Below are positions 38,993 through 49,959 of a DNA stretch of 64,000 nucleotides, piece after piece; the first letter of the stretch is position 1; every line of letters begins with the position of its first letter. The notes under the pieces are model-generated. The model was not told where the DNA came from, did not search any database, and worked only from the letters and a program-made list of their open reading frames with translations. This DNA comes from Azolla caroliniana. Taxonomy: Eukaryota; Polypodiophyta. Position numbers and translations under genes: made by a program. The stretch is taken from assembly GCA_043228905.1 (NCBI GenBank), contig JBHGNT010000011.1:18290001-18354000 (forward strand), read 5' to 3'.

Positions 38993-39315
38993 TGTTGGGT
39001 ACACCGTCATCTAATGTGGAACAAGATCAACAGTCTTTTAGGATAAGATAATAAATGGATGCAAGTTTATAGCTTTGATGGCAGCGAAAATAGAAAAGAA
39101 ACCAACTAGTACACAAGAGAGAGAGAGACAGTTAGGCACAATGTCAAGAGTGTATTACAACTTAACGTGACCCACACCCAACTAGATTACAAAGTCAGCT
39201 TATATACTGACTGGCTTAGGGCAACTACCGTCTCACTATTTACATAAATAACCTAAGCCTAGTGTGTACAAAAGGAGATAATGTGAATACGTCTATTAGA
39301 AGCCCGTATTCAACA
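38993..39315 (-). repeat. 5' LTR of the copia element
   Basis: A 323-bp LTR with TGTTG...CAACA ends. Its start, in minus sense, is repeated at about 35238-35282 with one visible difference in the shared 40-odd bases, which identifies the truncated 3' LTR. A (GA)n tract lies near 39117-39129. Confidence 0.85.
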
Positions 39316-41085
39316 TTGTCCCCATAGGCCAAGAAGACAGGTAAACCAAATAGTTGCTAGTTCTAATTGTATTAAACCCAAGTCTATTTCAATAGGAATA
39401 TTTGATAGTCCTAATAGTACTAATAGCCCAAATCTATCGAACAAATTTGATGTCCTTAGTCAGTTAGAAGAAGAGTCAAATGACTAAGTCCAGCCAAAAT
39501 AGGAGCCGTTTGGTTGGATAGCCCTAGATCTGTGCAGCCTATTAGTGGTTCCATTCCCTCTAAGCAAGTTAGCAATGTGTTCTTAGCTCAAGTAACAGTT
39601 AGTACTAAAAGTACCCCTCCAGTACATGTCTTAGCGCTCCTAGATTCCAGAGCTAATTCTTGCTTCATGGATAGGAATTTTGCCCAAGCTTATCAAATAT
39701 CCCTAAGAAAACTCCCTTGTCTAGCCTCTGTAGTAGTCATTGATGGTCGTCCCATTGCTTCCGGATATATCATAGAAGAGTCAGAGCAAGTTAATATTGT
39801 CCTAGATAATTTAACGTGTGTGCTATCATTTAATATAATTAGTAGCCCAGAACATCCCATTGTTTTGGGATTACCATGGTTCGATTTACATAACCTAGAC
39901 ATAGATTGGAGAACACGAGAAATATGGTATCGACAAAGCAAGATTGCAACCATTTTGCTACATCAATTGCGTGAGGAAGGACACAAGGAAGCAATGTTTG
40001 TCTTCGCAGTATCAATAAAACCTTCCAACACCACTAAAGAGGAGTCCACCTTTCAACTTCCAGAGAAGTATCGTCATTATGTTGATGTGTTCGATAAGGT
40101 ACAAGCCAATATGCTTCCTCACCACCGACCGTATGATTGCTCCATTGATTTACAACCGGGAAAAGAGCCACCATGGGGACCGATCTAAAATTTGTCACCA
40201 ACCAAGGTAGAAGTCCTTCGAGCCTATATAGAGGAGAATTTGGCAAATGGTTTCATTTGACATTCAAAATCTTCAGCCGACGCACCCATTTTCTTCGTCA
40301 AGAAAAAGGATGGAGCACTTCATCTCGTCATAGATTACCGTGGTTTGAATAAGGTCACCATTAGGAATAGGTATGCACTTCCCCTTATCTCAAGTCTTTT
40401 AGAACGGATCAATGGTGCAAGGTTCTTCACAAAGATCGACTTACGAGGAGCATATAACCTCGTACGGATCTGACCAGGAGATGAATGGAAAACCGCGTTT
40501 TGCACCAAATATGGGCACTTTGAGTATATAGTCATGTCATTCGGTCTCACTAATGTGCCTACGGTCTTCCAACACATGGCAAATGATATATTCCAAGATC
40601 TCTTGGATGTTTGTTTGATCCTGTATTGGGATGATCTATTGGTTTATTCGAAGACCCAAGAAGAGCATGATTCTCATGTACTATTAGTACTAAAACAACT
40701 TCGAGAACATACTCTTTATGCAAAACTGGAAAATTGTCGTTTCGAGTGCAACCAAGTGAAATTTCTGGGCTATGTCATCTATTCGGAAGGCATCTCGATG
40801 GATCCAACTAAGGTCAAAACTGTGGTAGAGTGGCAGAATCCACGTTCATTGTGAGATGTGCAATGCTTTTAGGCTTTGCCAGTTTCTACTGCAAGTTTAT
40901 ACAAGATTACTCAAATCTTATTCTGCCTCTCACACAGCTTACCAAGAAGGGGCAATCGTTTGTTTGGTCTGAAGAAGCGGACATGGCTTTTGAGAGTATT
41001 AAGAAGGCATATACATCAGCTCCTATTCTAGCGTATGTTGATCCGGGAAAACCATTCATCATTGAGGCAGACGCGTCGGATTTCG
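39316..41085 (+). pseudogene. Ty3/gypsy chromovirus, part A: protease and reverse transcriptase
   Basis: Retropepsin reads ALLDSRANSCFMD near 39631-39670, with Arg where the Asp-Ser-Gly triad needs Gly. RT follows: PPWGPI at the N-terminus, [23 protein letters not shown], then YWDD at about 40624 where YxDD is catalytic, then the RNase H start FIIEADASDF. At least five in-frame stops (about 40187, 40257, 40468, 40853 and 40866) make it dead. The PPWGPI...ENLANGF pattern resembles fungal/vertebrate-type chromoviruses more than the usual plant clades. It breaks off at 41085 against a reversed copia fragment. Confidence 0.85.
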
Positions 41086-41761
41086 ACCTTGTCCCCGACT
41101 TTTCCCGGTTCAGGGGACTCCGGTACCGGTTTCTCCCCTGGTTATGGTCATCTTCCACAACCAAGGCCTTCGGGTCGGTTCCGGATTCCCGATCCTTCAG
41201 GCGAGCTTCTTCATCTAGCAAGCTCGACTTCACTCTTGCTAGGGATAGTTGCTTTCCTTCCGGTCTGGTGTTGCCCAAAGTGACAACTAGCGTCTCCCAA
41301 CTATCTGGGAGGGAACCGAGCTGGAGCAATGCAAGTACCTTGTTGGCCAGAGGTACTTCAAGCAAAGTTGTTTGATTTATGAGCCCTTGAAATGCATTCA
41401 TGTGCTCTTGCATGCTAGATCTGTCATGGTACCGGAGTCACACTAACTTCCGGAATACCGAAACCCGATTTACGACGTTTTTACTCTCCAACATGGTGCC
41501 GATTTTTTCCCAGAGCACATGAGCCTTACTTTCTTCATTGAAGTTGTTGTACATGCTCATGTTGATGAAGCACCATATGTATGCCGTCGTCTTCATGTGC
41601 ATCACGTCCCACGTCGCGGCATCGATCTTATCCGGTTTCTTGTCCCCGAACTATACCGGCAGCCAAAGATCTTTGACCACGAACATGTCCCTCATCTTTG
41701 ACTTCCACACTGGGTATTTGGAGCCGGTGAGCTTGAACATGCTTCCGAATGACTCTTTCAT
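41085..41761 (-). pseudogene. Copia gag remnant
   Basis: The minus-strand ATG at 41761 begins a gag with the typical KYPVWKSKM context, and later MNAFQGLINQT, LLQLGSLPDSWETLV and LDEEARLK of the copia gag-2 domain. A stop and frame change occur near 41640. It ends before any zinc knuckle, at the junction with the chromovirus. Confidence 0.8.
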
Positions 41762-41771
41762 TTTCTTGTTC

Positions 41772-41783
41772 GCTTTGATACCA
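41772..41783 (-). other. Primer-binding site of the second copia element
   Basis: The minus strand reads TGGTATCAAAGC three bases inside the LTR end at 41787, complementary to initiator methionine tRNA. Confidence 0.8.
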
Positions 41784-42015
41784 AATTGACGCGGAAATGA
41801 CGCTCAACCACAATTGAACCTTAAAACAACGAATGGAAGAGAGCAAACTGAAAATAAGATGACACAAAATCTTAACGTGGAAAAAAACCCTAAATGGGAA
41901 AAACCACAGGAGCCCACAAACTCCAACTATCACTATGAGGGGAGGAATACAATGTGAGACTCAAAGGCAAGGACCTCGACCTCTATGTCTTTGCCAACCG
42001 GCGGTTACAACAGAA

Positions 42016-43290
42016 ACATGTGTTGAAGAAGTTGCCATTGGGAATGTTGTGATTATGCTTTTGCTATATGCAGATGATGTAGTGCTTTTTGCAAATACTT
42101 TAGGAGATGCACAAAAGCTTATGAAGGCATCGGAAAAATTTTGCATGCATACTAAATTAAGTGTCAATAGCTCTAAAACAAAGATTATGCTTGTGAAGAC
42201 CCAAAAAAGAGATAAACCATGCATTATGTACAACAATGAGCCACTTGAATGTGTGGAAAGCTTCAAATATCTTGGCCTTGAAGTTCCTTCAAATCATAGA
42301 TGGAATGAATGTGCTACACGCCGCTTAGAGGCGGGTAAGCGAGCATACTATGCATTTGAGAACACATGCAATCTTGGAGATATTAAGTGTTGGGTCCTCA
42401 AGAAATATCTTTTCAACACTTTGGTGACACTGGTTCTTCTCTATGGGGTGGAAGTATGGGGCGGTAGCATCCCTAAATCTATGTGGAAAGAGTTTGAAAA
42501 TGTCCAAAAACATTTTCTTACAAAGTTTCTACAAGTTAAGAAACAAACGCCCTACACCCTCCTCCTCCTTGAGACGGGATCGCTTCCCATTGAGATCATG
42601 GCCATGGAAAGGGTTGTTGAATACATGCTTAAGGTTCAAAAAAGTCCCTCACATCGACTTCCTAGAATTGCATGGGAAGCAAGCAAAAAGATCCAAAAGA
42701 CACATAAAAGCAAATTTTTTTGTTCCGGTTGGATGCAAGATATAGAAAAATGGTTTGGTAGATGGGATGTGAGACACTTGCTTCATGATGCATCATTAGA
42801 TTCCTCTGTAAATGAGGCCTTTTTGCAATGCCAATGTATCATGACATGGGACAAATGTGGACGCTTGCGCTTCACACATTATACTACACACGTTGCACCT
42901 AACTACAAAACCATATTCTTTGCAGAACGAGGAAATCGTACACATCGATACATGTTAGAGCCCATACCGTTATCTGCCATTCAAACCATTGCTTCCATGC
43001 GACTTAGCTCACATGCATTGCAATGTGAAATAGGGTGTTGGGGCACAAGTGATGAGAGTGGTCGGCTATGCACACTTTTCCCTAAATAAGTTCGTGAGTG
43101 TAAGTATCACACTTTGATACAATGCTTTGCCTTTAATCATATTCGACCATGCTTTCCACGTCTCTTCAACCGAGCCCAATCTTTGCATGAATTCCTCTTA
43201 CAACCACAATGTGCACTCTCGATTGCAACATTCATTGGTAAAGTTCTTGAACATCGAGAGTCACTACTCACTTTCACACGTATCACGTGA
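42016..43290 (+). pseudogene. LINE reverse transcriptase, C-terminal half
   Basis: The frame holds the catalytic LLYADDVVLFA block near 42060-42092, the SVNSSKTKIM and FKYLGLEV thumb-proximal motifs and a long C-terminal region. It is open to a TAA at 43087; beyond that the same frame continues to a TGA at 43288-43290 with YHTLIQC and QPQCALSIATFIGKV, which recur in the copy at 50 kb, so the TAA is a nonsense mutation. The palm N-terminus and endonuclease are absent. Confidence 0.85.
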
Positions 43291-43354
43291 AATGTAATAT
43301 TTTTGGTCTCATAGGTCATATTTGACCTCCGAAGACGATAATATAATCTATCTA

Positions 43355-43389
<35 letters not shown>
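42016..43389 (+). mobile_element. 5'-truncated LINE inserted in a copia LTR
   Basis: The copia LTR match stops near 42016 and resumes near 43390. Between them lies the C-terminal part of a LINE reverse transcriptase and a pyrimidine-rich (TATC)n(TC)n(AC)n tail. 5' truncation is expected from target-primed reverse transcription. Exact ends and target duplications could not be fixed by eye. Confidence 0.8.
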
Positions 43390-43632
43390 TATAGACCATC
43401 ATAACTATAAAGTGATTCCCCTAAGTCATATTTATACTTATATGACTTTTGGGCTATTTACAAATATAACCTTAATAGGCTAACCAGGAAACATATTTAC
43501 ACATATGTCGTTCGATCCGGTTTCTGGGTCTCATCCGAAACCCTTCCGGATCCGATTCCTTCATCCGTCTCGTCCAATCCGGCTCCTCCGGTTGTCATCC
43601 AGATCCCATCTGGAGGGACCGAATTCCCAACA

Positions 43633-45740
43633 GAAGGGTCAATTGTTTGTTTGGTCTAAAGAAGCAGTCACGACTTTTGTGAGTCTTAAGAAAGCATTTA
43701 CATCAACTCCTATTCTAGCTCATGTTGATCCGAAAAAATCGTTCATCATTGAGGCAGACACGTCGGATTTCGCCCTAGCTAGCATTCTGTCACAACAAGG
43801 CGATGATGAAAAGCTACATCTTGTGGCTTTCCACTCACGCAAGTTTGACATTGCCGAAATCAACTATGAAATTCATGATAAGGAGCTATTAGCAATAGTG
43901 GACTCTTTTATGCAATGGAGGCATTTTCTAGAGGGATCTTCTCATCAAGTCACCGTATTCAGTGATCACAAAAACCTTGCCTACTTCCAGAATGCTCATG
44001 TATTAAATCGACGTCAAGCTCAATGGGCCCAATTCCTCACTCGTTTCGACTTCAAAATTATATATCATCCGGGGAAGTAGCAAGGGAAGGTAGATGCATT
44101 ATCACGACGCATGTATCTAGCACCGCGTCCCGGTGAGCTAGCATTCAATAACCAAAAGCAAGTAATCTTCGGACCGGCATGACTACAAACAACGCGGGTT
44201 TTTGTTATGCCATGGGATTCCCACATTATCGATACCATACGTGAGGACTTGAAGACATATGCTTTCACTCAAGCCATTCTAGCACAAATTGATCCCTCTC
44301 GAGCATCTTTTTCACAGTCGCAACAACCAGGTACGGACTATTGACAATTCGAATATCATGATGGATTACTATTCTTTAAGAAACTCTTGTATGTTCCTAA
44401 TGGTTCTTGTCGCCTTTGAGTAATCCAAAATTGTCATGACACATATACAGTTGGGCATTTTGTAGTACTAAAACGTTAGATTTAGTACAACGATCATTCT
44501 GGTGGCGTCATATGCGACGATTTGTCGAAGATTATGTTCGGACATGTGATACATGTTGTAGAGTAAAAATGCCAAGACATCATCCATATGGTTTATTAGA
44601 ACCATTACCAATTCCAAGCAAGTCGTGGCAATCCATTGCTCTAGACTTCATGATTCACATATCTTCCACTTTCTAAGGGATTTGATGTGATCTTAAAAGT
44701 AGTAGATCGATATATGAAAATGGCTCATTTCCAGCCGTGTACTAAGGAAATAACTAGTGAAGAAACCGCTGAAACCATCATGCGTGAGGTATGTTGGCAT
44801 CATGGCCTCCCTGATAGTATCATCAACGACCATGGACCCCAATTCGTCTCGAAATTCTAGAACCACCTTTTCAAAATGCTCAACGTCACTTGTAACCTCT
44901 CCTCCGGCTACCACCCACAAACATACGGACAAGCAAAACAAACAAATCAAACGTTGGAACAGTATCTTCGGTGCTTTCTAAGCTATCACCAAGATGATTG
45001 GGTGGATATTCTCCATTTCGCTGAATTTGCGTATAATAACTCTGTCCACTCATTGACTAAGGTTACACCGTTTTATGCATATATGGGCTATCATCTTGGG
45101 TGGTGTGTATTCAAAACTCTCGGAGTTACCCACAAATCCTTGTGCAGAGGATTGTTTGGAACGGCTACGCAAGATACATGCGGATTTATCTACTCATCTA
45201 CAACAAGCTCAACAAACACACAAGGATTATGCGGATCATCATCGGCTTCCATCCAGTTTTAACATTGGAGATCGGGTATGGCTATTACGATGACACATCA
45301 AGACTACTCACCCATGCGAGAAATTGGATTATCGACGATTAGGTCCTTTCCATATTATCGGAAAAATTAATGATGTCGCTTACGGATACATCTGGTGTTT
45401 CATTGTTCTCTCCTAGAACCCTATCAGGATAGCACCATCCCAGGTCGTATTAAACAATCTCCTCCCCCAATCGAACTTGAAGATGGACCTAAGTACGATG
45501 TTGCTGCCATCCTCGATTCCAAGATTGTTCGCAACAAGCTCTACTATATTTGGTTGATTGGCTAGGATATAGTCCCAATGAGCGTACTTGGGAACCAATA
45601 GAGAATGTGACCAATGCTCGTGCTCTTCTTGAATATTATTTTCATTTATTATTTCACTATAGAAAATTGATGTATATTCCAAATTTCTCTGGAACATTCA
45701 AGAGTGCTCCTAAAAACACTATAAAAGGAGCCACAATGAA
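43633..45740 (+). pseudogene. Ty3/gypsy chromovirus, part B: RNase H, integrase, chromodomain
   Basis: It restarts at KGQLFVWSKEAV, which overlaps part A by about 140 bp but differs in sequence. RNase H follows (FIIEADTSDFALASILSQQ, HDKELLAIV, FSDHKNLAYF) to a TAG at 44078. Integrase pieces: CDTCCRVKMPRH, LDFM, DHGPQFVS and NQTLEQYLR; the catalytic Glu position reads Lys (GQAKQTNQ). After a frameshift near 45550 comes a chromodomain (YDVAAILDSK, VDWLGYSPNERTWEP, NARALLEYY). Several stops and frameshifts. A purine tract near 45721-45730 could be the old polypurine tract. Confidence 0.85.
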
Positions 45741-45865
45741 TTATTTCGAACCAAATCGGTTCAACGCCAGTCTTAAGCCTCCTAGCTATACTTGTACTCT
45801 CTCTCTCTCTCTCTCTCTCTTTATCGTAATTAGCTTACCCTAATCTATCTCTCTCGTAATTAACT

Positions 45866-46053
45866 TACCCTAATGGTAAGTCGATAACACTACAAGCACT
45901 GTGTCTTGGGTTCAAAACCTAATTTCCTCACCTCTCTATTATATACTTCATATATATCTCTATTTCACTAGATGCCACTGTGGAATGTAGGGGTTGAACC
46001 CATGACCACCTGGTCTCCATTGGGCAACCTTACCAATTGAGCTACATCCATCT
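45866..46053. mobile_element. Two tRNA-derived SINE fragments, tail to tail
   Basis: Plus strand 45866-45960: TAATGGTAAGTCG, then GTCTTGGGTTCAAAACC (box B-like) and a TTTCCTCACCTC tail. Minus strand 46053-45975: GATGTAGCTCAATTGG (box A) and GGTGGTCATGGGTTCAACCCC-like box B split over the spacing of a tRNA head, with complementary GGATGTA/TACATTC ends. The T-stem is too short for a working tRNA, so a SINE head is preferred over a tRNA gene. Confidence 0.5.
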
Positions 46054-46370
46054 ACTCTCTCTCTCTCTCTCTCTCTTCTTCTTCTCTCGAGTGTTCACCA
46101 CCCTCTTTTCCTCTTAGTACTAATATTCATCTCTTAGTACTAATTTCCTCTCTATTTTAGTACTATTCCTGACACCATCTAGGACAAAGGAATATTTTAT
46201 AGGTGGAATTTTGACAAGGTTGAGTGGTTTCAGTCTACACCAAAATATTTATTTATTTACTTATTTAATGAAGATTCACCTTGGTATTAATGGAAAGATG
46301 CCGAAAGGCTACAACGAATTCATACAATATATTACAACCCTCATATCCATATAAACCAGCATGTCAAGTA

Positions 46371-47230
46371 TCAAAAGCCCTCATGTAGGTTTGTTCGAAA
46401 CTGTTGTTGTTTACGAATCACAACCTCATGCTCACCAGTTATCGCTTCATATTGACCTCTTAGAGTATGTAAGAGAATTAAATATATCTCCTTGACTAAC
46501 TCAACTGCATTCTCTTTAACTTTCTGAAATACATATTTGCATCTAGCCTTCCACAATACCCAAACTACTAAAGAAGATATCGTAGACTAGACCTTGTCCT
46601 CTTCCAAACAATGGATTGTTGTATTATAAGAGACCTCCAATACATGTCTTCCATCGGAGAGGAGAAGAAAATCAACATACTCCTTTTCATAGTTTGGAAT
46701 TTCTTTAGCCAATCTTCCCCATCTCACAAAACCCAATGTGTACACCTCCTTACCATAAATAGGATACAACATTCTCAACATTCTTTTCCAAACTACTCTA
46801 ACAAGACCATATCCATAAAACATGGTAAACCGATTCAATGGGAGAACCACAACTATCACATTTTTAATCATGGTAATGCCCCCGCATCCATGACTTCACA
46901 AGAATGCCATAACATGTCAACAACCATCTAAATAACACAACTTTTTTAGGAATTTGCATGGCCCATAACCATTTCCAATAAGCATTCAACCAAGAGTTTG
47001 TTACATTAACATATCTCCAAAATTTACAAACCGATGGCGTAACAACACTTCACAAGAATGCCATAACGTGTCAACAACCATCTAAATAACACAACCTTTT
47101 TAGGAATTTGCGTGGCCCATAACCATTTCCAATAAACATTCAACCAAGAGTTTGTTACATTAACAGATCTCCAAAATTTACAAGCCGATGGCATAACAAC
47201 CACACCCCTCCTTAGCATTTCTCTACCCAT
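46371..47230 (-). pseudogene. LINE zinc-binding (zf-RVT) domain relic
   Basis: The minus strand reads ATQIPKKVVLFRWLL, and further on CDSCGSPIESVYHVLW, the pattern of the zinc-binding domain that follows plant LINE reverse transcriptases. Many frame breaks. The 154-bp tandem duplication inside it (see next entry) splits the domain. A separate LINE family from the one at 42 kb is likely. Confidence 0.65.
46893..47200. repeat. 154-bp tandem duplication inside the LINE relic
   Basis: ACTTCACAAGAATGCC begins at 46893 and 47047. The copies share AATAACACAAC, GGCCCATAACCATTTCC and CAAGAGTTTGTTACATT and differ at roughly ten positions. Confidence 0.85.
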
Positions 47231-48194
47231 TTCTATTGAATACTAAAAAAATGGGATTTGCTTACCTAGCATTCCTTGCACTGATATGGTTTGCCATTTC
47301 CACTCACCAGGATCCCACAAAAGGCGATCAATGGGCTTATTCTCATAGACCCACAATTCAAAGAGATTGTTTATATCATTTGGATGTGGATTCAACATCC
47401 ATTTTTTTATCTTTCTTCCACAATATACGAATAGGCAACATATTCCCTTGAGTTACAATTCCGTCTTCCACAAAGAGAGAATGAAGTCGTCCAAAAGGCA
47501 AAACATCGAAGTAAAGGCATTCATGAGAGTTTTTATAACCCCTGACCCCCAACATGACATGTAACCCCGAAATATTTATTTACTTAACATTGATAAAAAT
47601 AAACAAGGGTAATTACCTATGTGTCCATATTTCATGTACAACCCTAGGGCCAAGACTTGTACTTGCATAATGATGATAATAGGGATTAATGCATGTTTGT
47701 GGGGTGCGGGTGCTAAGCTTGACTCAAGCATGCATATGGAGCTAAGATAACATGAAAAATGCCACTTGAATGAGTGACCGCATGAGGGATTGCCCATTTA
47801 AAGAGTAGTTTGATCCGGTTAGAACACACCAAAATTAATGCTCACACACATCTAAAGAACTAAGATTAATTCTTTAACTTTTTGGAAAAAAGAAGAAGAT
47901 TAATTCTTTAGAGTGTAAATAATACATAGAGGGGAGATAATAAGATAATGATGTATGTGTATGTGTGTGCGTGTGTGTATGAGGGAGAGATAGAGATTCA
48001 TGATTGCGGGCCCTGGGGCTCCCATTAGGTTCACCCTAAAGTAGACAAGGATTGGAGACAAATACATGCTTTCATTGAATGATGCATCATTTCATCGGAA
48101 GAAAATACACATAGGTTCATTAAATGCCCTATAGCTCATACATTTTTAAGTACTTACAAGAGATTTAACATGTGTTATCCCATTGCTATTTGAT
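47231..48194. other. Spacer
   Basis: No gene recognised. A GT-rich microsatellite and a GA tract lie at 47951-47995. Short frames on the plus strand at 47236-47564 show no motif. Confidence 0.35.
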
Positions 48195-48202
48195 GCCTCA
48201 AC

Positions 48203-49014
48203 CATAGTACGTAAAATTCGTGTTCGTCAAGCTTATCATTCGTTTTCCTACGTTGGAAAACGAACACGAATGATATTAAAAAGTTCGTGTGTTTAGGGTT
48301 TAATAATCGCTATTAGGGTTTAATAATCGCTATTAGGGTTTAAATTTCCTAAACGAAATTTCAGAAATTTCTCTGATGAAATTTCAGACATTTCATCTCA
48401 GAAATTTCATGGCTGAAATTTTAGAAATTTCAGACATGAAATTTTAGAAATTTCAGAGATGATCAGACATGAAATTTCAGAAATTTCATGGCTGAGATTT
48501 CAGACATGATATCTCGGAAATTAAAAAAATGCATATTATTATTAAAAAGGTAATGTGTTTTTTTTTGCAATTTTAAATTTTTTTTTTACCTTGAAAAAAT
48601 ATTTATCTTATAGTAAATAGTTTAACCAAAAGTATAGTATTTATCATTCTTCGAGGGTGTTTACCCTTCTCGAATGATTGAATCATTCTCGAACACGAAT
48701 GCACGAATGGTATGCATGGTTCATACCATAGTACGTAAAATTCGTGTTCGTCTAGTATAACATTCGTTTTTTTATGTTGGAAAACGAATGCGAATGTTAT
48801 CCAAACATTCTTGTGCTTTTTTTTTTGTTTTTTTCCCATTTTTTTAATGTTTTTCTTTTGTTTTTTTTTTCATTTTTAGGCTTATCTACCTCATAATAAA
48901 TAGTTAATCCAAAAGTATGATATTTATCATTCTTTGAGGGTGTTTTTCTTTCGCGAATGATTGAATCATTCGCGAAATGCGAATGCACGTATGGTACGTA
49001 TGGTTCATACTATG
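48203..49014. mobile_element. Tandem pair of hAT-like non-autonomous elements, 8-bp target duplication
   Basis: An 812-bp segment starting CATAGTACG and ending CATACTATG (inverted ends CATAGTA), flanked by GCCTCAAC at 48195-48202 and 49015-49022. Inside are two related units, 48203-48726 and 48727-49014, each starting CATAGTACGTAAAATTCG and ending GGTTCATAC, joined directly. Each unit has a subterminal hairpin around CATTCGTTTT and another around CGAATGATTGAATCATTC. An 8-bp duplication is the hAT signature. No transposase. Confidence 0.85.
48296..48500. repeat. Short tandem and palindromic repeats inside the first hAT-like unit
   Basis: TAGGGTTTAATAATCGCTAT is repeated about two and a half times from 48296, followed by more than ten copies of GAAATTTC-type palindromic words (AAATTTCAGAAATTTC and variants) to about 48500. 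The second unit lacks this block, which explains most of the length difference. Confidence 0.8.
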
Positions 49015-49318
49015 GCCTCAACCATAAGTTTTTGCTCAATTGTCCTAATGATAAAGATCTTGTTTTTTTATGATATTGGGGGTTGCATCAGTACATTTAG
49101 ATTATGAATAATTATTTTAAGTTCAATGGTGGGCATGGGTTGAAAGCCTATGTTAAGAAATTGAAAGCCATTCTCATGTGGAATTTTAGGGTGGGGATCA
49201 TTTCCTCAAATGCATATTTAGGGTTTTCAATGGTTGTAGAGGACGTCCATCTACCTACACATGCAAGTAGAGAAGGACAAGAAGTTGTTACAGAGGGTTC
49301 CAAATATAATTAATATAA

Positions 49319-49750
49319 TTGTTTGAGAGAGAGAGAGAGAGAGAGATCTTACAACGTAGTTGGCATTCTAAATTGCCACTTGTAGCAAAGGTCTTCATTT
49401 GGAGAGTTTTGATTGGAGGATTGCCTTTGAGATTAGCTCTAAAGTGTCGTGGACTAGCAATGGGTAATTGCTTTTTTTGCATTGTTCAAATGGAAGATAA
49501 TACTCATCGATTTATACAATGTTCGATTTCTTGTCAGATTTGGAGTTACATTTCTCAAATTTGGCAAGTCCTATCACGGTGTTATTTGACACCTAGACAG
49601 TGGGTGTTTGCACAATTTACACAGGTTGACCCAAAATCAGAGATGGAGATTGTTTTTCTATTTTTGAGATATTGGGGATTGCGTCATAATTGGAATATGT
49701 GCAACACTTTTGTATTCGATGGTAAACATGGAGTGAAAGCATATATATGA
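49319..49750 (+). pseudogene. LINE zinc-binding (zf-RVT) domain relic
   Basis: The frame reads SWHSKLPLVAKVFIWRVL, then CFFCIVQMEDNTHRFIQC, the C-x2-C...H-x4-C zinc signature of zf-RVT, followed by QIWSYISQIW. It is preceded by (GA)n at 49327-49345. The segment 49104-49170 repeats the sequence around 49710-49750 (NGGHGLKAYVKK and DGKHGVKAYI), so two partial copies are present. No RT core is nearby. Confidence 0.7.
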
Positions 49751-49959
49751 AAGTTGAAGGGTGTACTAATGTGGCAATTTTCTTTATTGGAGCAAGTGGA
49801 AATTCTTTCCTCGGTGGAGTGTTCGTCTTGCCTATTGGCAATTCAACATGTTCCACTACCCATGTAGTGTAGTTAGTGGGTGACCATATTTCATTGTCAC
49901 ACCCATTGTCGGTAGTGTTTTTTACACACATTTATATTAATATAATTGTGTGTTTTCAC

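Larger units (their letters stand above)
35283..39315 (-). mobile_element. Ty1/copia LTR retrotransposon, degenerate, RT domain missing
   Basis: The complete 5' LTR is at 38993-39315. Gag, protease and integrase follow leftward to about 36300, then RNase H to 35522, then only the first bases of a 3' LTR before the gypsy fragment at 35240. Nonsense codons, frameshifts and the missing reverse transcriptase make it non-autonomous and inactive. Target duplications cannot be seen because the left end is lost. Confidence 0.85.
41085..43632 (-). mobile_element. Truncated Ty1/copia fragment (gag plus 5' LTR), split by a LINE
   Basis: Minus sense: LTR 43632 to 41787 (interrupted by the LINE at about 42016-43389), primer-binding site, then gag down to 41085. 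Without the LINE the LTR is about 475 bp, close to the 502-bp solo LTR at 22636 that it matches. Pol and the 3' LTR are missing. Confidence 0.8.

Noticed and set aside
41035-41375. Plus-strand frame continuing the chromovirus RT beyond 41085
   Set aside because: From 41085 the sequence is the antisense copia gag; the open frame is accidental.
41935-42015. Start of the LINE open frame at 41935
   Set aside because: These bases belong to the interrupted copia LTR, as shown by comparison with the solo LTR at 22636.
45972-46053. A functional tRNA gene on the minus strand
   Set aside because: The acceptor ends pair and boxes A and B are visible, but the T-stem lacks bases and the D and anticodon arms do not fold properly.
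48296-48345. Telomere-like TAGGGTTTA repeats
   Set aside because: The unit is about 19-20 bp with TAATAATCGCTAT filler, part of a hAT-like element, not telomeric DNA.
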